From positions 40,584 to 104,583 of the forward strand of contig ONRP01000006.1 in NCBI GenBank assembly GCA_900320245.1: a stretch of 64,000 nt of DNA, in the 5' to 3' direction. Positions 17,296 through 25,755 of this stretch are shown one piece after another. The notes under the pieces are model-generated. The model was not told the origin of the DNA, made no database searches, and saw nothing but the letters and a program-made list of their open reading frames with translations. The DNA comes from an uncultured Prevotellaceae bacterium. Its GTDB lineage: Bacteria > Bacteroidota > Bacteroidia > Bacteroidales > Muribaculaceae. Numbering within the stretch: the stretch's first letter is position 1; each line of letters begins with the position of its first letter. The position numbers and the translations under genes were made by a program.

Positions 17296-17518
17296 CTTCA
17301 TTTTTAGCGGATGACAGGCAAAAAAAACAAAAAAGACAAAAATATTTTTACTGAAACTTTGTTAACAGGGTCCAACAGTGGTGTGCAACAGTTTTTTAGG
17401 GCCGTTTTAAGGGCCGCAGCGGTAACTTTTTGCTACTCAGCACGGCTTTTTAAGCCGATAATCGATGAAAATCATTGAAAATAACAGGCCCTACTCGATT
17501 CAGATGGCAACTTTTTAC

Positions 17519-17526
17519 TATCTTTG
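17519..17526 (+). promoter_or_regulatory. -7 box (TATCTTTG) of the CotH/dockerin gene
   Basis: TATCTTTG lies 54 bases before the ATG at 17581. No matching TTTG at the -33 spacing. Confidence 0.5.
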
Positions 17527-17580
17527 CGGCCATAAAAGAGGATACTATCATCAATTATCATCAATAATAACGACGTAAAA

Positions 17581-19317
17581 ATGAAGAAAAATTTACTTCT
17601 GACTTTGGCTTGCATGTTGACGGCCATGGCCTCGTGGGCACAGGTCCTCAACATCGGCGGCCATCGCGCTGTGCCTGACAGTCTGAACAACATCTGGCTG
17701 TGCAGCATTCCGCAGTCATTCTTCGGCAACGACTTCGAAGCCACGGTAACCTTCGGCGACGAGTTGACCGACCTGGTCATCGACGGCACTGCCGTTGAGA
17801 GCGGCGACACCATCACCTTTGAGAGCGTCGAGGGCGGCAAGAACTACACCGTCACTGCCCACATGGGCGAGGAGGTCATCACCGGCAACATCACCTTCAC
17901 CTGGTTGCCCATCGTGGAACTGGTCGGTGATTTCGGCAACAAGTACGTTATCGGTAGCGTCACCGTGAGCGAGCCCGACTCGGCCTACGCCGAGCCGCTG
18001 GTAGCCAAGGTGAAATGGCGTGGTGGTGCAACCAACCTGGCCGACAAGCACAAACGCAACTACCGCATCAAGTTCATCAACGCAGAGGACTCCACCAAGG
18101 AGGACCACCGCTTCTTCGGCCTGCGCAACGACAACAGTTGGATTCTGGATGCCGGTCAAGTCGATTTCCTGCGCGTGCGCAACCGCGTGAGCAACGACCT
18201 GTGGCTCGACATGGCACGCCGCCCCTGGTATGCCGACACGCTGCCCAACGCCCGCAACGGCTCGCGCGGCAAGATGGTCGAGGTGCTGCTCAATGGCGCG
18301 TATGCCGGTATCTACAACATGTGCGAGCCCCTGGACCGCAAGCAGTTCAAGGTAAAGCGCTATGACGAGGAAAACGGTGAATTTCATGGCCAACTGTGGA
18401 TGTCCTACAAGAGGACGCGCACCGTTGCCATGAGTTATCCCGAACCGCTCATCAAGAACATGGCCACCTGGGACGGATTTGAACTGAAGTATCCCGACCC
18501 CGATGAGATAACACCCTACGATTGGACCGCACTCTACAATGCCGTCCAATTCGTTGGCCGCGCCGACCTTGACATGGATCTGCGTGTCGACAGCATGGGC
18601 GAGTACTTTGACCTGCCCGTGATGCAGGACTACTACATCTTCATCGTTGCCCTGCAGGCCCTGGACAACGAGTGCAAGAACATCTACTGGGCTTGCTACG
18701 ACACCCAGACCACCAAGCGCCTGACCATGGCTCCCTGGGACCTAGACATCAGCCTCGGCCAGAACTACTCACCCTGGGTTAACTATCCCGATATGATTAA
18801 CCCCGAGCGCGGTGCCGAATGGGTAGGCCTCGTGCCTATGGGCGACATGCTCGAAGTCAAGGACTACTACAACAGCCTCGTGGAACGCTACCGCGAACTG
18901 CGCCAGACCTATCTGGACACCGACAACCTGGTGAACCGCTACCGCACCGCCATCAACGAACTCGAGAACAGTGGTGCTGCAGCACGTGAAGAGCAGCGCT
19001 GGAGCGGAGACTACGACCTCGCCTACAAGACACTCGACCTGAGCGCCGAGATGGATTATGTCGAGGATTGGATCCGCAAGCACATGCCCTACATCGACGA
19101 GCATGTATTCCATGACTGGGTAGACCCCGTTCCTCCCTTCATCAAGGGAGATGTGAACGGTGACGGTGAGGTCAACATTGCCGATATCAACGCCCTGATC
19201 AACATTATCCTGGGCGGTGAGGCCGATGATGCAACCTTGATTCGCGCCGACGTCAACGAGGACGGTGAGATCAACATTGCCGACGTCAATGCCCTGATCG
19301 ACATCATCCTGCAATAA
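17581..19317 (+). CDS. Secreted CotH-kinase-like protein with C-terminal dockerin-like repeats
   Basis: 578 residues. A Sec signal (MKKNLLLTLACMLTAMASWA) is followed by a beta-rich N-domain (about 25-120) and a CotH domain (about 125-500). CotH marks: 'VKWRGGATNL', 'NDNSWILDAGQVDFLRVRN', 'VEVLLNGAYAGIYNMCEPLD' and 'MAPWDLDISLGQNY', which carries the metal-binding DxD. The last 55 residues hold two calcium-loop repeats (GDVNGDGEVNIADINALIN and DVNEDGEINIADVNALIDI), as in dockerin type I. CotH proteins are protein kinases in spores and in some secreted systems; whether this one phosphorylates is unknown. A relative lies at 61410-63041. It ends at a strong terminator. Confidence 0.88.
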   Translation: MKKNLLLTLACMLTAMASWAQVLNIGGHRAVPDSLNNIWLCSIPQSFFGNDFEATVTFGDELTDLVIDGTAVESGDTITFESVEGGKNYTVTAHMGEEVITGNITFTWLPIVELVGDFGNKYVIGSVTVSEPDSAYAEPLVAKVKWRGGATNLADKHKRNYRIKFINAEDSTKEDHRFFGLRNDNSWILDAGQVDFLRVRNRVSNDLWLDMARRPWYADTLPNARNGSRGKMVEVLLNGAYAGIYNMCEPLDRKQFKVKRYDEENGEFHGQLWMSYKRTRTVAMSYPEPLIKNMATWDGFELKYPDPDEITPYDWTALYNAVQFVGRADLDMDLRVDSMGEYFDLPVMQDYYIFIVALQALDNECKNIYWACYDTQTTKRLTMAPWDLDISLGQNYSPWVNYPDMINPERGAEWVGLVPMGDMLEVKDYYNSLVERYRELRQTYLDTDNLVNRYRTAINELENSGAAAREEQRWSGDYDLAYKTLDLSAEMDYVEDWIRKHMPYIDEHVFHDWVDPVPPFIKGDVNGDGEVNIADINALINIILGGEADDATLIRADVNEDGEINIADVNALIDIILQ

Positions 19318-19354
19318 TCACACAACGCCTGTTTCGGGCGATTGACACCCATCC

Positions 19355-19391
19355 GGGCTCCTGCACACGATTGTGCAGGAGCCCGTTTTTT
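19355..19391 (+). terminator. Terminator after the CotH/dockerin gene
   Basis: A perfect 13-base stem GGGCTCCTGCACA/TGTGCAGGAGCCC with a 4-base loop (19355-19384) is followed by GTTTTTT. Confidence 0.9.
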
Positions 19392-19456
19392 ATTGCCCCC
19401 GCAACGGCAGGGGCAGGGATAAAGAAAACCAGCGCATGGTGGGACAGGCTGGTATA

Positions 19457-19471
19457 CGAGCCACAGGCTCG
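19457..19471. repeat. REP-like palindrome CGAGCCACAGGCTCG
   Basis: Identical 15-mer to 11684-11698, preceded by TA in both places. It is 6.6 kb away from the RAYT gene, showing that the family is dispersed. Confidence 0.7.
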
Positions 19472-19530
19472 CAAAACACAGACAAGGCCAACCAAGGGGG
19501 GGAGAAGGATACTCAATCCCGAATGGGGAC

Positions 19531-19564
19531 AAAAAATGCGGGCCCGCGTTGCGCGGACCCGCAT
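19531..19564 (-). terminator. Terminator left of attL, probably the original tRNA-Lys terminator
   Basis: On the reverse strand a 13-base stem (19552-19564 with 19536-19548, one G-U pair, loop of three) is followed by six T. Just upstream in that direction lies the partial tRNA 3' end left at attL. Before the island integrated this would have stood directly after tRNA-Lys. Its present role may be termination of island or neighbour transcripts. Confidence 0.7.
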
Positions 19565-19574
19565 CATTTCCCCA

Positions 19575-19588
19575 GTGATTCGCGTGGG
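19575..19588. repeat. attL of the tRNA-Lys island
   Basis: GTGATTCGCGTGGG, identical to the last 13 bases of tRNA-Lys plus one flanking base at 25785-25798. Beyond it the tRNA T-loop is degraded (GATTACAACCCA compared with GGCTCGAACCCA). Confidence 0.85.
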
Positions 19589-19635
19589 ATTACAACCCAT
19601 TACTGATTATCAAGCAATTACGAACTATAAAAACC

Positions 19636-19760
19636 AAAAATGTACTTTTTTCGTCCTAAAATATGGCTAAAACCCATCCCTGGGGCACCAGGCTGACCAA
19701 TCAAATCACTTGCACGGCAAGGCCTTTTTAGCACAAAAATAGTACAAAAATAGTACATTT
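19636..19760. repeat. Left arm-type sites with GTAC cores
   Basis: AAAAATGTACTTTTTT (19636-19651), TAGTACAAAAA (19740-19750) and TAGTACATTT (19751-19760) all recur at the right end of the island. They probably bind integrase or its accessory factor. The rest of 19589-19907 is non-coding. Confidence 0.7.
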
Positions 19761-19907
19761 TGCACTAAAGCATGACTGGCACCACCTCACGGCGGCACCA
19801 GTCTAACCGAAAAATGATATCCTTGTTTATCGACAAGTCTATCGGGCGCAAAGATAGCAAAATCTTTTCATATCAGATTCACGTTTGTTGAGAACACATG
19901 TTCAGCA

Positions 19908-20519
19908 TCAAAATTTGTTGATGATGTTGTTTCTAATGCCCAGGCGCCTGGCGATTACCCGCAAAATCGCCGGGCCGCGCTCCCTGCGGCTGCTGGCCAT
20001 ATCGTTGCAGACATCATTTGTCAACTCCTCGGCGATGGTGCGCGACGCGGTGCCCTTTTCGCTATCCAGCCCCAGGAAAAGCCCGGCGATGGTGTCGGCC
20101 ACATCCTGGCGGCTGGCCCAGATCGCAGCGCGTCGCTCTTTCTCCGATTCTAACCGGACATAAGCACTTAACGGCGCTTCGACATCCCCCAGGGCGCGGA
20201 CGGTGGCGGGCTTGAAATCCTTGTCCATTTCGATAACCTTGTCTCGGCTGATTATCTCGTTAAGGCCCGACAAACTGAAATGCACCGGGGCTATGCGGTT
20301 GGCTCCCATGGGGCCGGAGGTGGTGCATAAGCCCGAAAATCGCACATCATCATCAATGCGGCTGCACCCGGTTATATACCAATAACCCTCGGGATTGTTG
20401 CGGCGGTCGGGGAAAAGCAGTTTACAACATACAACGGCATCAAGGCCCTTGTCCTTTTGTGAGTCCAGCGGGTATTTTTCCGCTAACTCGTCGATTTGTT
20501 TTTGTGTTAAAATTTCCAT
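19908..20519 (-). CDS. Island protein of unknown function
   Basis: 203 residues. The N-terminus (about 1-60) has 'KLLFPDRRNNPEGYWYITG', which weakly recalls the DUF2958 type ('..F.P....TWY.tE'). The middle (about 95-150) is charged, and the C-terminus 'RERGPAILRVIARRLGIRNN' looks helical and basic. No enzyme motif is visible. It is the last island gene, 53 bases after the DUF5681-type gene, and therefore could be the most variable or cargo position. I do not assign a function. Confidence 0.65.
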   Translation of the reverse strand: MEILTQKQIDELAEKYPLDSQKDKGLDAVVCCKLLFPDRRNNPEGYWYITGCSRIDDDVRFSGLCTTSGPMGANRIAPVHFSLSGLNEIISRDKVIEMDKDFKPATVRALGDVEAPLSAYVRLESEKERRAAIWASRQDVADTIAGLFLGLDSEKGTASRTIAEELTNDVCNDMASSRRERGPAILRVIARRLGIRNNIINKF

Positions 20520-20572
20520 AGTTAACTCGTTTATTTAATGCCCACCGGGACGGCCCCGGGATGGGCGGTTGT

Positions 20573-21109
20573 TCAGTATTGCCGAATAACTCCGGAGCGC
20601 TGCATCCGTTTGCGCTGCTCATAGATGAGCCGTTCACGGGCGCGTTGCTCCTCGTCTTGCGTCGCTATATCCACCTTAACTCTCTTGGCTTCATCACGAG
20701 AATAGACGGTTATATCTTCACCCGAAGGCTCTTGTTCTATGTTCTCCAGGCCCTCGCGCTGCATCACTTCCTCCTCGCTGCTGGCGGGTGTGAATCCTGT
20801 ATTGTGCTTCTTGATAATTAGCGGTTCAGCATCCACTTCGGCATCCACTTCTTTCAAAATAAAAACCGTGCGTCCACCCTCGTCTGCAGTGGTCTCAATG
20901 GGCGAGAGACGCGGTGTGGCATAGGGCAGCAGTTTAACAATGAACTGCAGACGGGTTGCAGGGTCTACTGCAGCCAGGTCTTCCGCTATGATATCGCGGT
21001 GGCTGTCGATGATGTTAAACAGCCATTTGCGTATATTCTCGCTCTTCTTGTCTCTCGAGCCTTTGGGTCTGCCTGCAGGGTTGCCGCTGGTGCCTTTTTG
21101 AAATTTCAT
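20573..21109 (-). CDS. DUF5681-type protein, possible small-terminase-like factor
   Basis: 178 residues. The N-terminus 'FQKGTSGNPAGRPKGSRDKK' is the DUF5681 signature (F..G.SGNP.GRPKG), followed by a helical part to about residue 70. As I recall, this family is common in prophages next to terminase genes, where it may do the work of a small terminase subunit. Residues 75-178 are acidic then basic and look disordered. In satellites a terS-like gene redirects packaging, so its presence here supports a satellite interpretation. That last step is inference. Confidence 0.7.
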   Translation of the reverse strand: MKFQKGTSGNPAGRPKGSRDKKSENIRKWLFNIIDSHRDIIAEDLAAVDPATRLQFIVKLLPYATPRLSPIETTADEGGRTVFILKEVDAEVDAEPLIIKKHNTGFTPASSEEEVMQREGLENIEQEPSGEDITVYSRDEAKRVKVDIATQDEEQRARERLIYEQRKRMQRSGVIRQY

Positions 21110-21205
21110 CTACTTTACCTCCTGTTAATTTGCCTGTTCTTTACAGGAACAAAGATAAACTTTCTACCTGATTCTGCCACATTTCAAGTCGAAAATCATG
21201 GTTCA

Positions 21206-21475
21206 TCAATATGGCCCAAGCAACTTGAGGGTGGTCTCGGCTACCTCCGGAGCAAGTTCTCCGTTCATCGCCATCCTATAGAAAACCTCGGGTTTCATTA
21301 CAGGCAGACCATTATGCTGAGTTACATCGTCCGTAGTGGTGACGGCATACTCGCAGCGCTCCCTCTCTCGCTGCTTGAGAAACTTATTGAAACTATCCAT
21401 GATAAACAGCGGGTCGATTGATCCATAAACCCTCCCATATTCCGCGTTGCTCAGTCTCCAAAAGAAGAGCGACCT
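21206..21475 (-). pseudogene. Truncated second copy of the upstream DUF6633-like gene
   Basis: Directly after the TAA at 21476-21478 the same frame continues for 90 codons: 'SLFFWRLSNAEYGRVYGSID', then 'FNKFLKQRERERCEYAVTTT'. This aligns with the C-terminal half of the gene before it ('MLFFWRLGNGEYGKIFGNIS', 'FYKGFLKQRDDEVGRYTVTA'). There is no N-terminal half. A tandem duplicate has evidently lost its front by deletion. An internal ATG at 21400 could still start a 64-residue protein. Confidence 0.75.
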
Positions 21476-22153
21476 TTAGATGTACGTAGGTAGGACGAAA
21501 TTTTCAAGCCATCTGATTTCATCTTCGTTGTTTTCTTGTATCGCTCGTTCTAACAAATTCTGCTGGACGGCTCGGATTTCTTCGCCTTTTAATATATGTC
21601 GTTCGCTTGATTCAGCCACGTCATCGGTAGCGGTTACAGTATATCTGCCAACTTCGTCATCGCGTTGCTTGAGAAATCCCTTGTAGAAAGGTTCGGTGAT
21701 GTCCATCGGACTGATATTGCCGAAGATTTTCCCGTATTCGCCGTTGCCAAGCCTCCAAAAGAATAGCATGAATTCGGTAACCTTCAGATGAGTCTTCACG
21801 CTCAGGCGCCGCGCCGTGTCCATCATCTGCTTTCCAGTCAGGGCACCTTTGTTGCAGTACTGGACAAAGGAGTCGATGAGCATATATAGCCATGCTATAG
21901 CAGCATCTTCCCCGAAGGCGCGCATTACCACCTCAAGTGTCGGCACTGTGCTACTATATGCCATTCCTGGATTTTGGCCAAAGACGGCCGTCGCGTCAGG
22001 GCAGTAATAACTCTTGAACGCTTGAATGCCACTGAATCGGGCTTTAAGCGCCTCGGACTTCTCCAGCAATCCTGGCCTCGGCTGCACGCTGTTCTGCACA
22101 CAGTCGTTCAAGTTCTGCAGAGCGTTGTTCACTTGTTGTGTTATCGTCTTCAT
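21476..22153 (-). CDS. DUF6633-like island/phage protein
   Basis: 225 residues from the ATG at 22153; a longer frame reaches 22207 but overlaps the upstream gene more. The core 'FGEDAAIAWLYMLIDSFVQY' ... 'LKVTEFMLFFWRLGNGEYGK' ... 'DITEPFYKGFLKQRDDE' matches a family I recall as DUF6633 from Bacteroidales phages and mobile elements, of unknown role. The first 110 bases still overlap the replication-like gene in another frame, an unusually long overlap. A truncated copy follows in the same frame after the stop. Confidence 0.7.
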   Translation of the reverse strand: MKTITQQVNNALQNLNDCVQNSVQPRPGLLEKSEALKARFSGIQAFKSYYCPDATAVFGQNPGMAYSSTVPTLEVVMRAFGEDAAIAWLYMLIDSFVQYCNKGALTGKQMMDTARRLSVKTHLKVTEFMLFFWRLGNGEYGKIFGNISPMDITEPFYKGFLKQRDDEVGRYTVTATDDVAESSERHILKGEEIRAVQQNLLERAIQENNEDEIRWLENFVLPTYI

Positions 22154-22739
22154 CGTTGTGTGTATTTTTGTGGTTGAACTCCGTTTCTTTGTCGCACCAT
22201 GATTCAAAGGCTGCTTGCCAGTCAGTCATCGGCATACCGTTACCCATCACCCATCCCTGGCGGGCATAGTGGTTGAAAAATTTCTTTGCAAGTCCATCGC
22301 CATCGGTTGCATGAGTAGAAGAACAATAATTCAAAACATCCTCAAGTGAGGGTGGGCGGAAAATATTATCTCCCTCTCCCTCTATATCTATATCTTTATC
22401 TTTGTCCTCTTCTTTATCTTTATCTTTATAGGCTTGACTTTGGGTTAACTTTGGGTTAACTTTCTTCTTACCTTTGTTGTTGGTGTTGCCTATGGGCGCA
22501 CCGCCTTTGCATCCGTTCTCGAACTGCGCCCAGTTCTTCGCCATCACAGCCCTGGCGCCCTTCCAAAAGAAACGCGTCATCGAGTGGAAATGGCCGTTCT
22601 TGAAATCCGGTTCAGTCTTATTGAACGCGTAATTAAGGAGAACTTCATACATTTCCAGTCTCGCTGTAGGTTCATCGCAGTCGCTTATCTGCTCGAAGAA
22701 CGAGCGATAAAAAGTGAAATAATCCCGTCCAGCCATCAC
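22044..22739 (-). CDS. Replication-initiator-like protein (DUF6291-type)
   Basis: 231 residues. The N-terminal 'YFTFYRSFFEQISDCDEP...EMYEVLLNYAFN' matches what I know as DUF6291. A low-complexity Lys/Asp linker (about 105-122) follows. The C-terminal 'KKFFNHYARQGWVMGNGMPM' plus 'TDWQAAFESW' is the motif seen at the end of phage replisome organisers and DnaD-like helicase loaders. It probably opens or loads replication on the excised island. Its start overlaps the previous gene by 4 bases (ATGA), so translation is coupled. Confidence 0.75.
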   Translation of the reverse strand: MMAGRDYFTFYRSFFEQISDCDEPTARLEMYEVLLNYAFNKTEPDFKNGHFHSMTRFFWKGARAVMAKNWAQFENGCKGGAPIGNTNNKGKKKVNPKLTQSQAYKDKDKEEDKDKDIDIEGEGDNIFRPPSLEDVLNYCSSTHATDGDGLAKKFFNHYARQGWVMGNGMPMTDWQAAFESWCDKETEFNHKNTHNDEDDNTTSEQRSAELERLCAEQRAAEARIAGEVRGA

Positions 22740-23053
22740 TCTTCCTCCAGCCCGGCGCCATCAGCCGCGTTATAATCCTGTTCAACATAATAATGACGCG
22801 TCACCCGTGCGGCCAAATCCAGGGCAGCGGATGTTACCGCCATCGTTATGGCTGGCTTGACTTCCTGCAGTTCCAGATCGGCAGCCTTCGTCATCTCCAC
22901 CTCGAGACGGCGGGCTGCTTGTATCAGGCGCGCATAGATTGCGGCCAGGTCTGCGATGCTGACTTCAGTTTTAATTTGGCAATTCGCAGCAACATCAGCC
23001 ACGAAATCAATGTACCTAACATAATTGTCATTGCTTTTCTTTGCGGTTTCCAT
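22736..23053 (-). CDS. Small island protein, helical
   Basis: 105 residues, almost wholly helical by composition (Ala-, Glu- and Leu-rich: 'VSIADLAAIYARLIQAARRL'). No recognised domain. It lies between the HTH gene (29 bases) and the replication-like gene (4-base overlap), so it belongs to the same operon. It could be a DNA-binding partner of the replication protein, but the sequence gives no proof. Confidence 0.65.
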   Translation of the reverse strand: METAKKSNDNYVRYIDFVADVAANCQIKTEVSIADLAAIYARLIQAARRLEVEMTKAADLELQEVKPAITMAVTSAALDLAARVTRHYYVEQDYNAADGAGLEEE

Positions 23054-23082
23054 TTTTCGGCAAATTTAATTGGTTGAACTTG

Positions 23083-23382
23083 TTACTTAATCTTGACCTG
23101 GGCGGCGCGCTCGACATCTGCGCGACGGTAGCGGACTACTCCGCCAATCCTTATCCTCGACAGGAAGCCTGTCTTGTTCCATACATACAAAGTCTTGTCG
23201 GTTACTCCAAACATGGTTCGCACTTCCTTTGCAGTCATCAGTTCGCCATCGTCCTGGCTGCAGGGAGAAGGCGCTGCTGCCTTAACCTTGTCGGCCACCT
23301 TGTCGGCGAACTCTTCGAGCACTCGCGTGAAATCGTCATAGTCCATGACAATCTGCGTTCTTGTTATTCCCTGTGGTGTCAT
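23083..23382 (-). CDS. AlpA/MerR-like helix-turn-helix protein, putative excisionase
   Basis: 99 residues. The C-terminal half is a winged helix of the MerR/AlpA type: 'MTAKEVRTMFGVTDKTLYVW' then 'RIRIGGVVRYRRADVERAAQ'. Such proteins serve as excisionases or as activators of satellite excision. The first 45 residues are an acidic helix. It is the first gene after a complete promoter at 23450-23481 and heads the operon that holds the replication genes. Confidence 0.82.
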   Translation of the reverse strand: MTPQGITRTQIVMDYDDFTRVLEEFADKVADKVKAAAPSPCSQDDGELMTAKEVRTMFGVTDKTLYVWNKTGFLSRIRIGGVVRYRRADVERAAQVKIK

Positions 23383-23449
23383 AAAACATTATTGTAACAC
23401 TTCCCATCACGGCAGAAAAAAGCACCGCGATTTTGTTGTTTCGCGATGC

Positions 23450-23481
23450 AAAATTATGGTGTGAGTATTACCTCGTCAAAT
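23450..23481 (-). promoter_or_regulatory. Promoter TTTG-20-TAATTTTG of the island operon
   Basis: On the reverse strand TTTG (23478-23481) and TAATTTTG (23450-23457) are 20 bases apart, a full-consensus promoter. It separates the integrase pair from the AlpA-like gene and its operon. Confidence 0.7.
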
Positions 23482-23516
23482 ATTTGTAGTAGCCTGTAAT
23501 AGCGCGCTACTAAATG

Positions 23517-24281
23517 CTACTTTAGGCTATCAAGATACTCTTTGAATGGCTCTAAATTACTATTTATTCCCTGTCTTTCATGTTCTTCGTATGCTGCAGG
23601 ATAATTCCGATAATATTTGTCATAATTACTATGATGACCAATTTTGCCAAACTCTGCTTCAAGCACTCCAAAGGTCGGTTTGCTCATCAATCCAAGTTCA
23701 ACACATAAACGGATAACCAATGCAACCGCTTTTCCCTTTTTCCCGTCAATAAGCAAGTGTAACTTCTTTAGCAGTTCATCCTTCTTGTCATCTTGGATGA
23801 GAAGGCAACTTCTAAACTCGTTCCCAGGGGCAGTGTTGCGTTGATTATTCCCTGACGCGGTTTGTGCTGATTTGCGTAACTTGTCATAGTTGGGCAGTTC
23901 TTCCATCCTCTTCCGTAGTGCATGAGCAATGGTGCCTGGCTCGGGATTATAGCGATAATAACCGTCTATCCTATCGATCCATTGGCGGCACAACGCGGCC
24001 ACGGCCCACCAGTCATGAAAAACTTCTTTGTTGGCATCCTTGATGGCGGTGTTGATTACATCCTCAGCCGCCAGCAATGAGCGCTCAAGGCTCTTGATGA
24101 ACGGGCCTTTGGGTTTACCCAGGGTGCTCTCCAGGTACATGATGAGCCAAATCTCGCCCTCAGCAAGTTGCTCATGCACTTCGCTGTAGTCAAGGTTGGA
24201 CTGATTCAGTTCGTAGTTCTCGGCTGTAATCCCGTCAAGGGTGACGCAAAGCGCGTTCAATGTGTCTATAGTCTTATACAT
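23517..24281 (-). CDS. Island protein of unknown function next to integrase
   Basis: 254 residues, helical, with no motif I recognise. The C-terminal third ('LGLMSKPTFGVLEAEFGKIG...YDKYYRNYPAAYEEHE') resembles the end of proteins found beside integrases in Bacteroidales elements, in the manner of RteC-type regulators, but the match is weak. It starts 9 bases after the integrase stop and is surely co-transcribed. A role in excision control is inferred only from position. Confidence 0.65.
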   Translation of the reverse strand: MYKTIDTLNALCVTLDGITAENYELNQSNLDYSEVHEQLAEGEIWLIMYLESTLGKPKGPFIKSLERSLLAAEDVINTAIKDANKEVFHDWWAVAALCRQWIDRIDGYYRYNPEPGTIAHALRKRMEELPNYDKLRKSAQTASGNNQRNTAPGNEFRSCLLIQDDKKDELLKKLHLLIDGKKGKAVALVIRLCVELGLMSKPTFGVLEAEFGKIGHHSNYDKYYRNYPAAYEEHERQGINSNLEPFKEYLDSLK

Positions 24282-24290
24282 GCCGTCAGA

Positions 24291-25598
24291 TTATTTAGTC
24301 CATTGTGATTTGAATTGGCGCAAAACCATCTTTGCGTTCTCGCTCTCGCTAACCTTGATATAGGTTAAAAATGACTTCTCGGTCTTGTGACCCGTAATAG
24401 CCATGATAGCCAGTGTCGGGAACTCTCGCTTGTACATATTCGTAGCAAACGAGCGACGGGCGGTGTGGGCCGTGACTGCTTGCCACTTCGGGCGGCGCGT
24501 CTCGACGCGTCCAGGAGCAAATTCTCCCTTATTCTGCTGGGTGTGGGTAGTGGTCACTTCATCGTCAAGGCCAGCCATGCGGGCCACTTCCTTGATATAG
24601 TCATTGAATCGCTGGTTGCTGATAGGCTTGGGTGGCTGGTAATCGTATTTCTCCAGTATCGGCACAATCGGCGGCAAGATAGGGATAACAACCTTTGCGC
24701 CCGTCTTTTGCTGCTCCAGGCTAAAGCAGTCATCGCCATCTTCCTGGACGATATAACGACGCGTCAACTTGCCCAGGTCGCTGTATCTGCAGCCCGTCCA
24801 GGCCAGCAGAAGGAACTGGTCACGCACCCGGTCAAGGTAGGGATTATCGGCCAGGTCAAGGTCGGCCAAAGCCTGCAGTTCGTTCTCGTCGAGGGCGATG
24901 TTATCTATATCTTCCATCACGGCCTTGCACTTCTTCGGCTCCACGAACTCGCACCCCACGCGCTCGGCCATCGGTAGGCTATTGATGACCGACTTAATGC
25001 ACTTGACGCGAGTGCTGATTGTGTTCTGCTTGTAGCCCTGGGCATACATGTAGCGGACGAAGGAATCGTAAAAGGATTTATCGGCTCTCTCAATGGTCAC
25101 ACCATCGGCACCCATGCCTTGCAGATTCTTTAATACTTGTTTGTAGTGATTCAGACGGGCTGCGCAAATCGGTCTGCCTTTGTGCCGGATTGTGGTCGGC
25201 GCGGCTTCGATGAAATCATTAACGGCCTGGATTAACGTTTTGGGAGTATCGTCCTGCTCGTTTTCTTGTTTGGTAGGGTGCAATACATCTTCGACGATTG
25301 CGGCCAGCCACGGACGATTTATGGCGCTTTCGGCGGTGTTCGCAGCAGCGGTCTCGATTTCGGTCTTGAGTGTAGCCAGTTTCTTGTTTACCTCAATGAC
25401 TTCTGCACTGAATAGCGGGTTTACTAACTTGGTGCCATGCGTCTGCTTCTTGTCGCTCCAGTAGTCACGGAAGCCATACAGCCCTGTGCGGCACCTGATT
25501 TTTCTTTGTGGATTACCAAACCTCATCACGGCCTGGAACTCGGGGCGGTCATTCTCCTTGCCACCTTTGACTGATAGTTCAAATCTTACACTTGCCAT
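24291..25598 (-). CDS. int: Tyrosine recombinase (island integrase)
   Basis: 435 residues. The N-terminal arm-binding region and SAM-like core-binding domain (about 120-215) precede the catalytic domain. Catalytic residues are in view: Arg in 'LAWTGCRYSDL', Lys in 'EQQKTGAKVVIP', HxxR in 'TAHTARRSFATN', His in 'AITGHKTEKSF' and Tyr in 'FLTYIKV'. It is 188 bases from attR and reads away from the tRNA, the usual place. A -7 box (25626-25633) overlaps an arm-type site, which suggests self-regulation. Confidence 0.95.
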   Translation of the reverse strand: MASVRFELSVKGGKENDRPEFQAVMRFGNPQRKIRCRTGLYGFRDYWSDKKQTHGTKLVNPLFSAEVIEVNKKLATLKTEIETAAANTAESAINRPWLAAIVEDVLHPTKQENEQDDTPKTLIQAVNDFIEAAPTTIRHKGRPICAARLNHYKQVLKNLQGMGADGVTIERADKSFYDSFVRYMYAQGYKQNTISTRVKCIKSVINSLPMAERVGCEFVEPKKCKAVMEDIDNIALDENELQALADLDLADNPYLDRVRDQFLLLAWTGCRYSDLGKLTRRYIVQEDGDDCFSLEQQKTGAKVVIPILPPIVPILEKYDYQPPKPISNQRFNDYIKEVARMAGLDDEVTTTHTQQNKGEFAPGRVETRRPKWQAVTAHTARRSFATNMYKREFPTLAIMAITGHKTEKSFLTYIKVSESENAKMVLRQFKSQWTK

Positions 25599-25625
25599 AA
25601 TAATATCATTTTTCGGTTACGACAA

Positions 25626-25633
25626 CAAAGGTA
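25626..25633 (-). promoter_or_regulatory. -7 box (TACCTTTG) of the integrase gene
   Basis: TACCTTTG on the reverse strand, 27 bases before the integrase ATG. It overlaps by two bases the TAGTACATTT site at 25632-25641. Confidence 0.5.
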
Positions 25634-25669
25634 GTACATTTATTTGAAAAATGTACTTTTTTTGTACTA
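25632..25669. repeat. Right arm-type sites with GTAC cores
   Basis: TAGTACATTT (25632-25641), AAAAATGTACTTTTTT (25647-25662) and TTTTTGTACTA (25659-25669, inverted relative to the left copy) repeat the three left-end sites exactly. Confidence 0.7.
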
Positions 25670-25755
25670 AAAAATGTACTATTCCGTAACTTTCGGTAAT
25701 TGTCGGCAAGTGTCAACCAATTCGTAACTGCTTGAAAAATACGGGATTTAGGGAT

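Noticed and set aside
19371-19670. Plus-strand frames across the left island border
   Set aside because: They run through a terminator, a REP palindrome and attL, so they cannot be a real gene.
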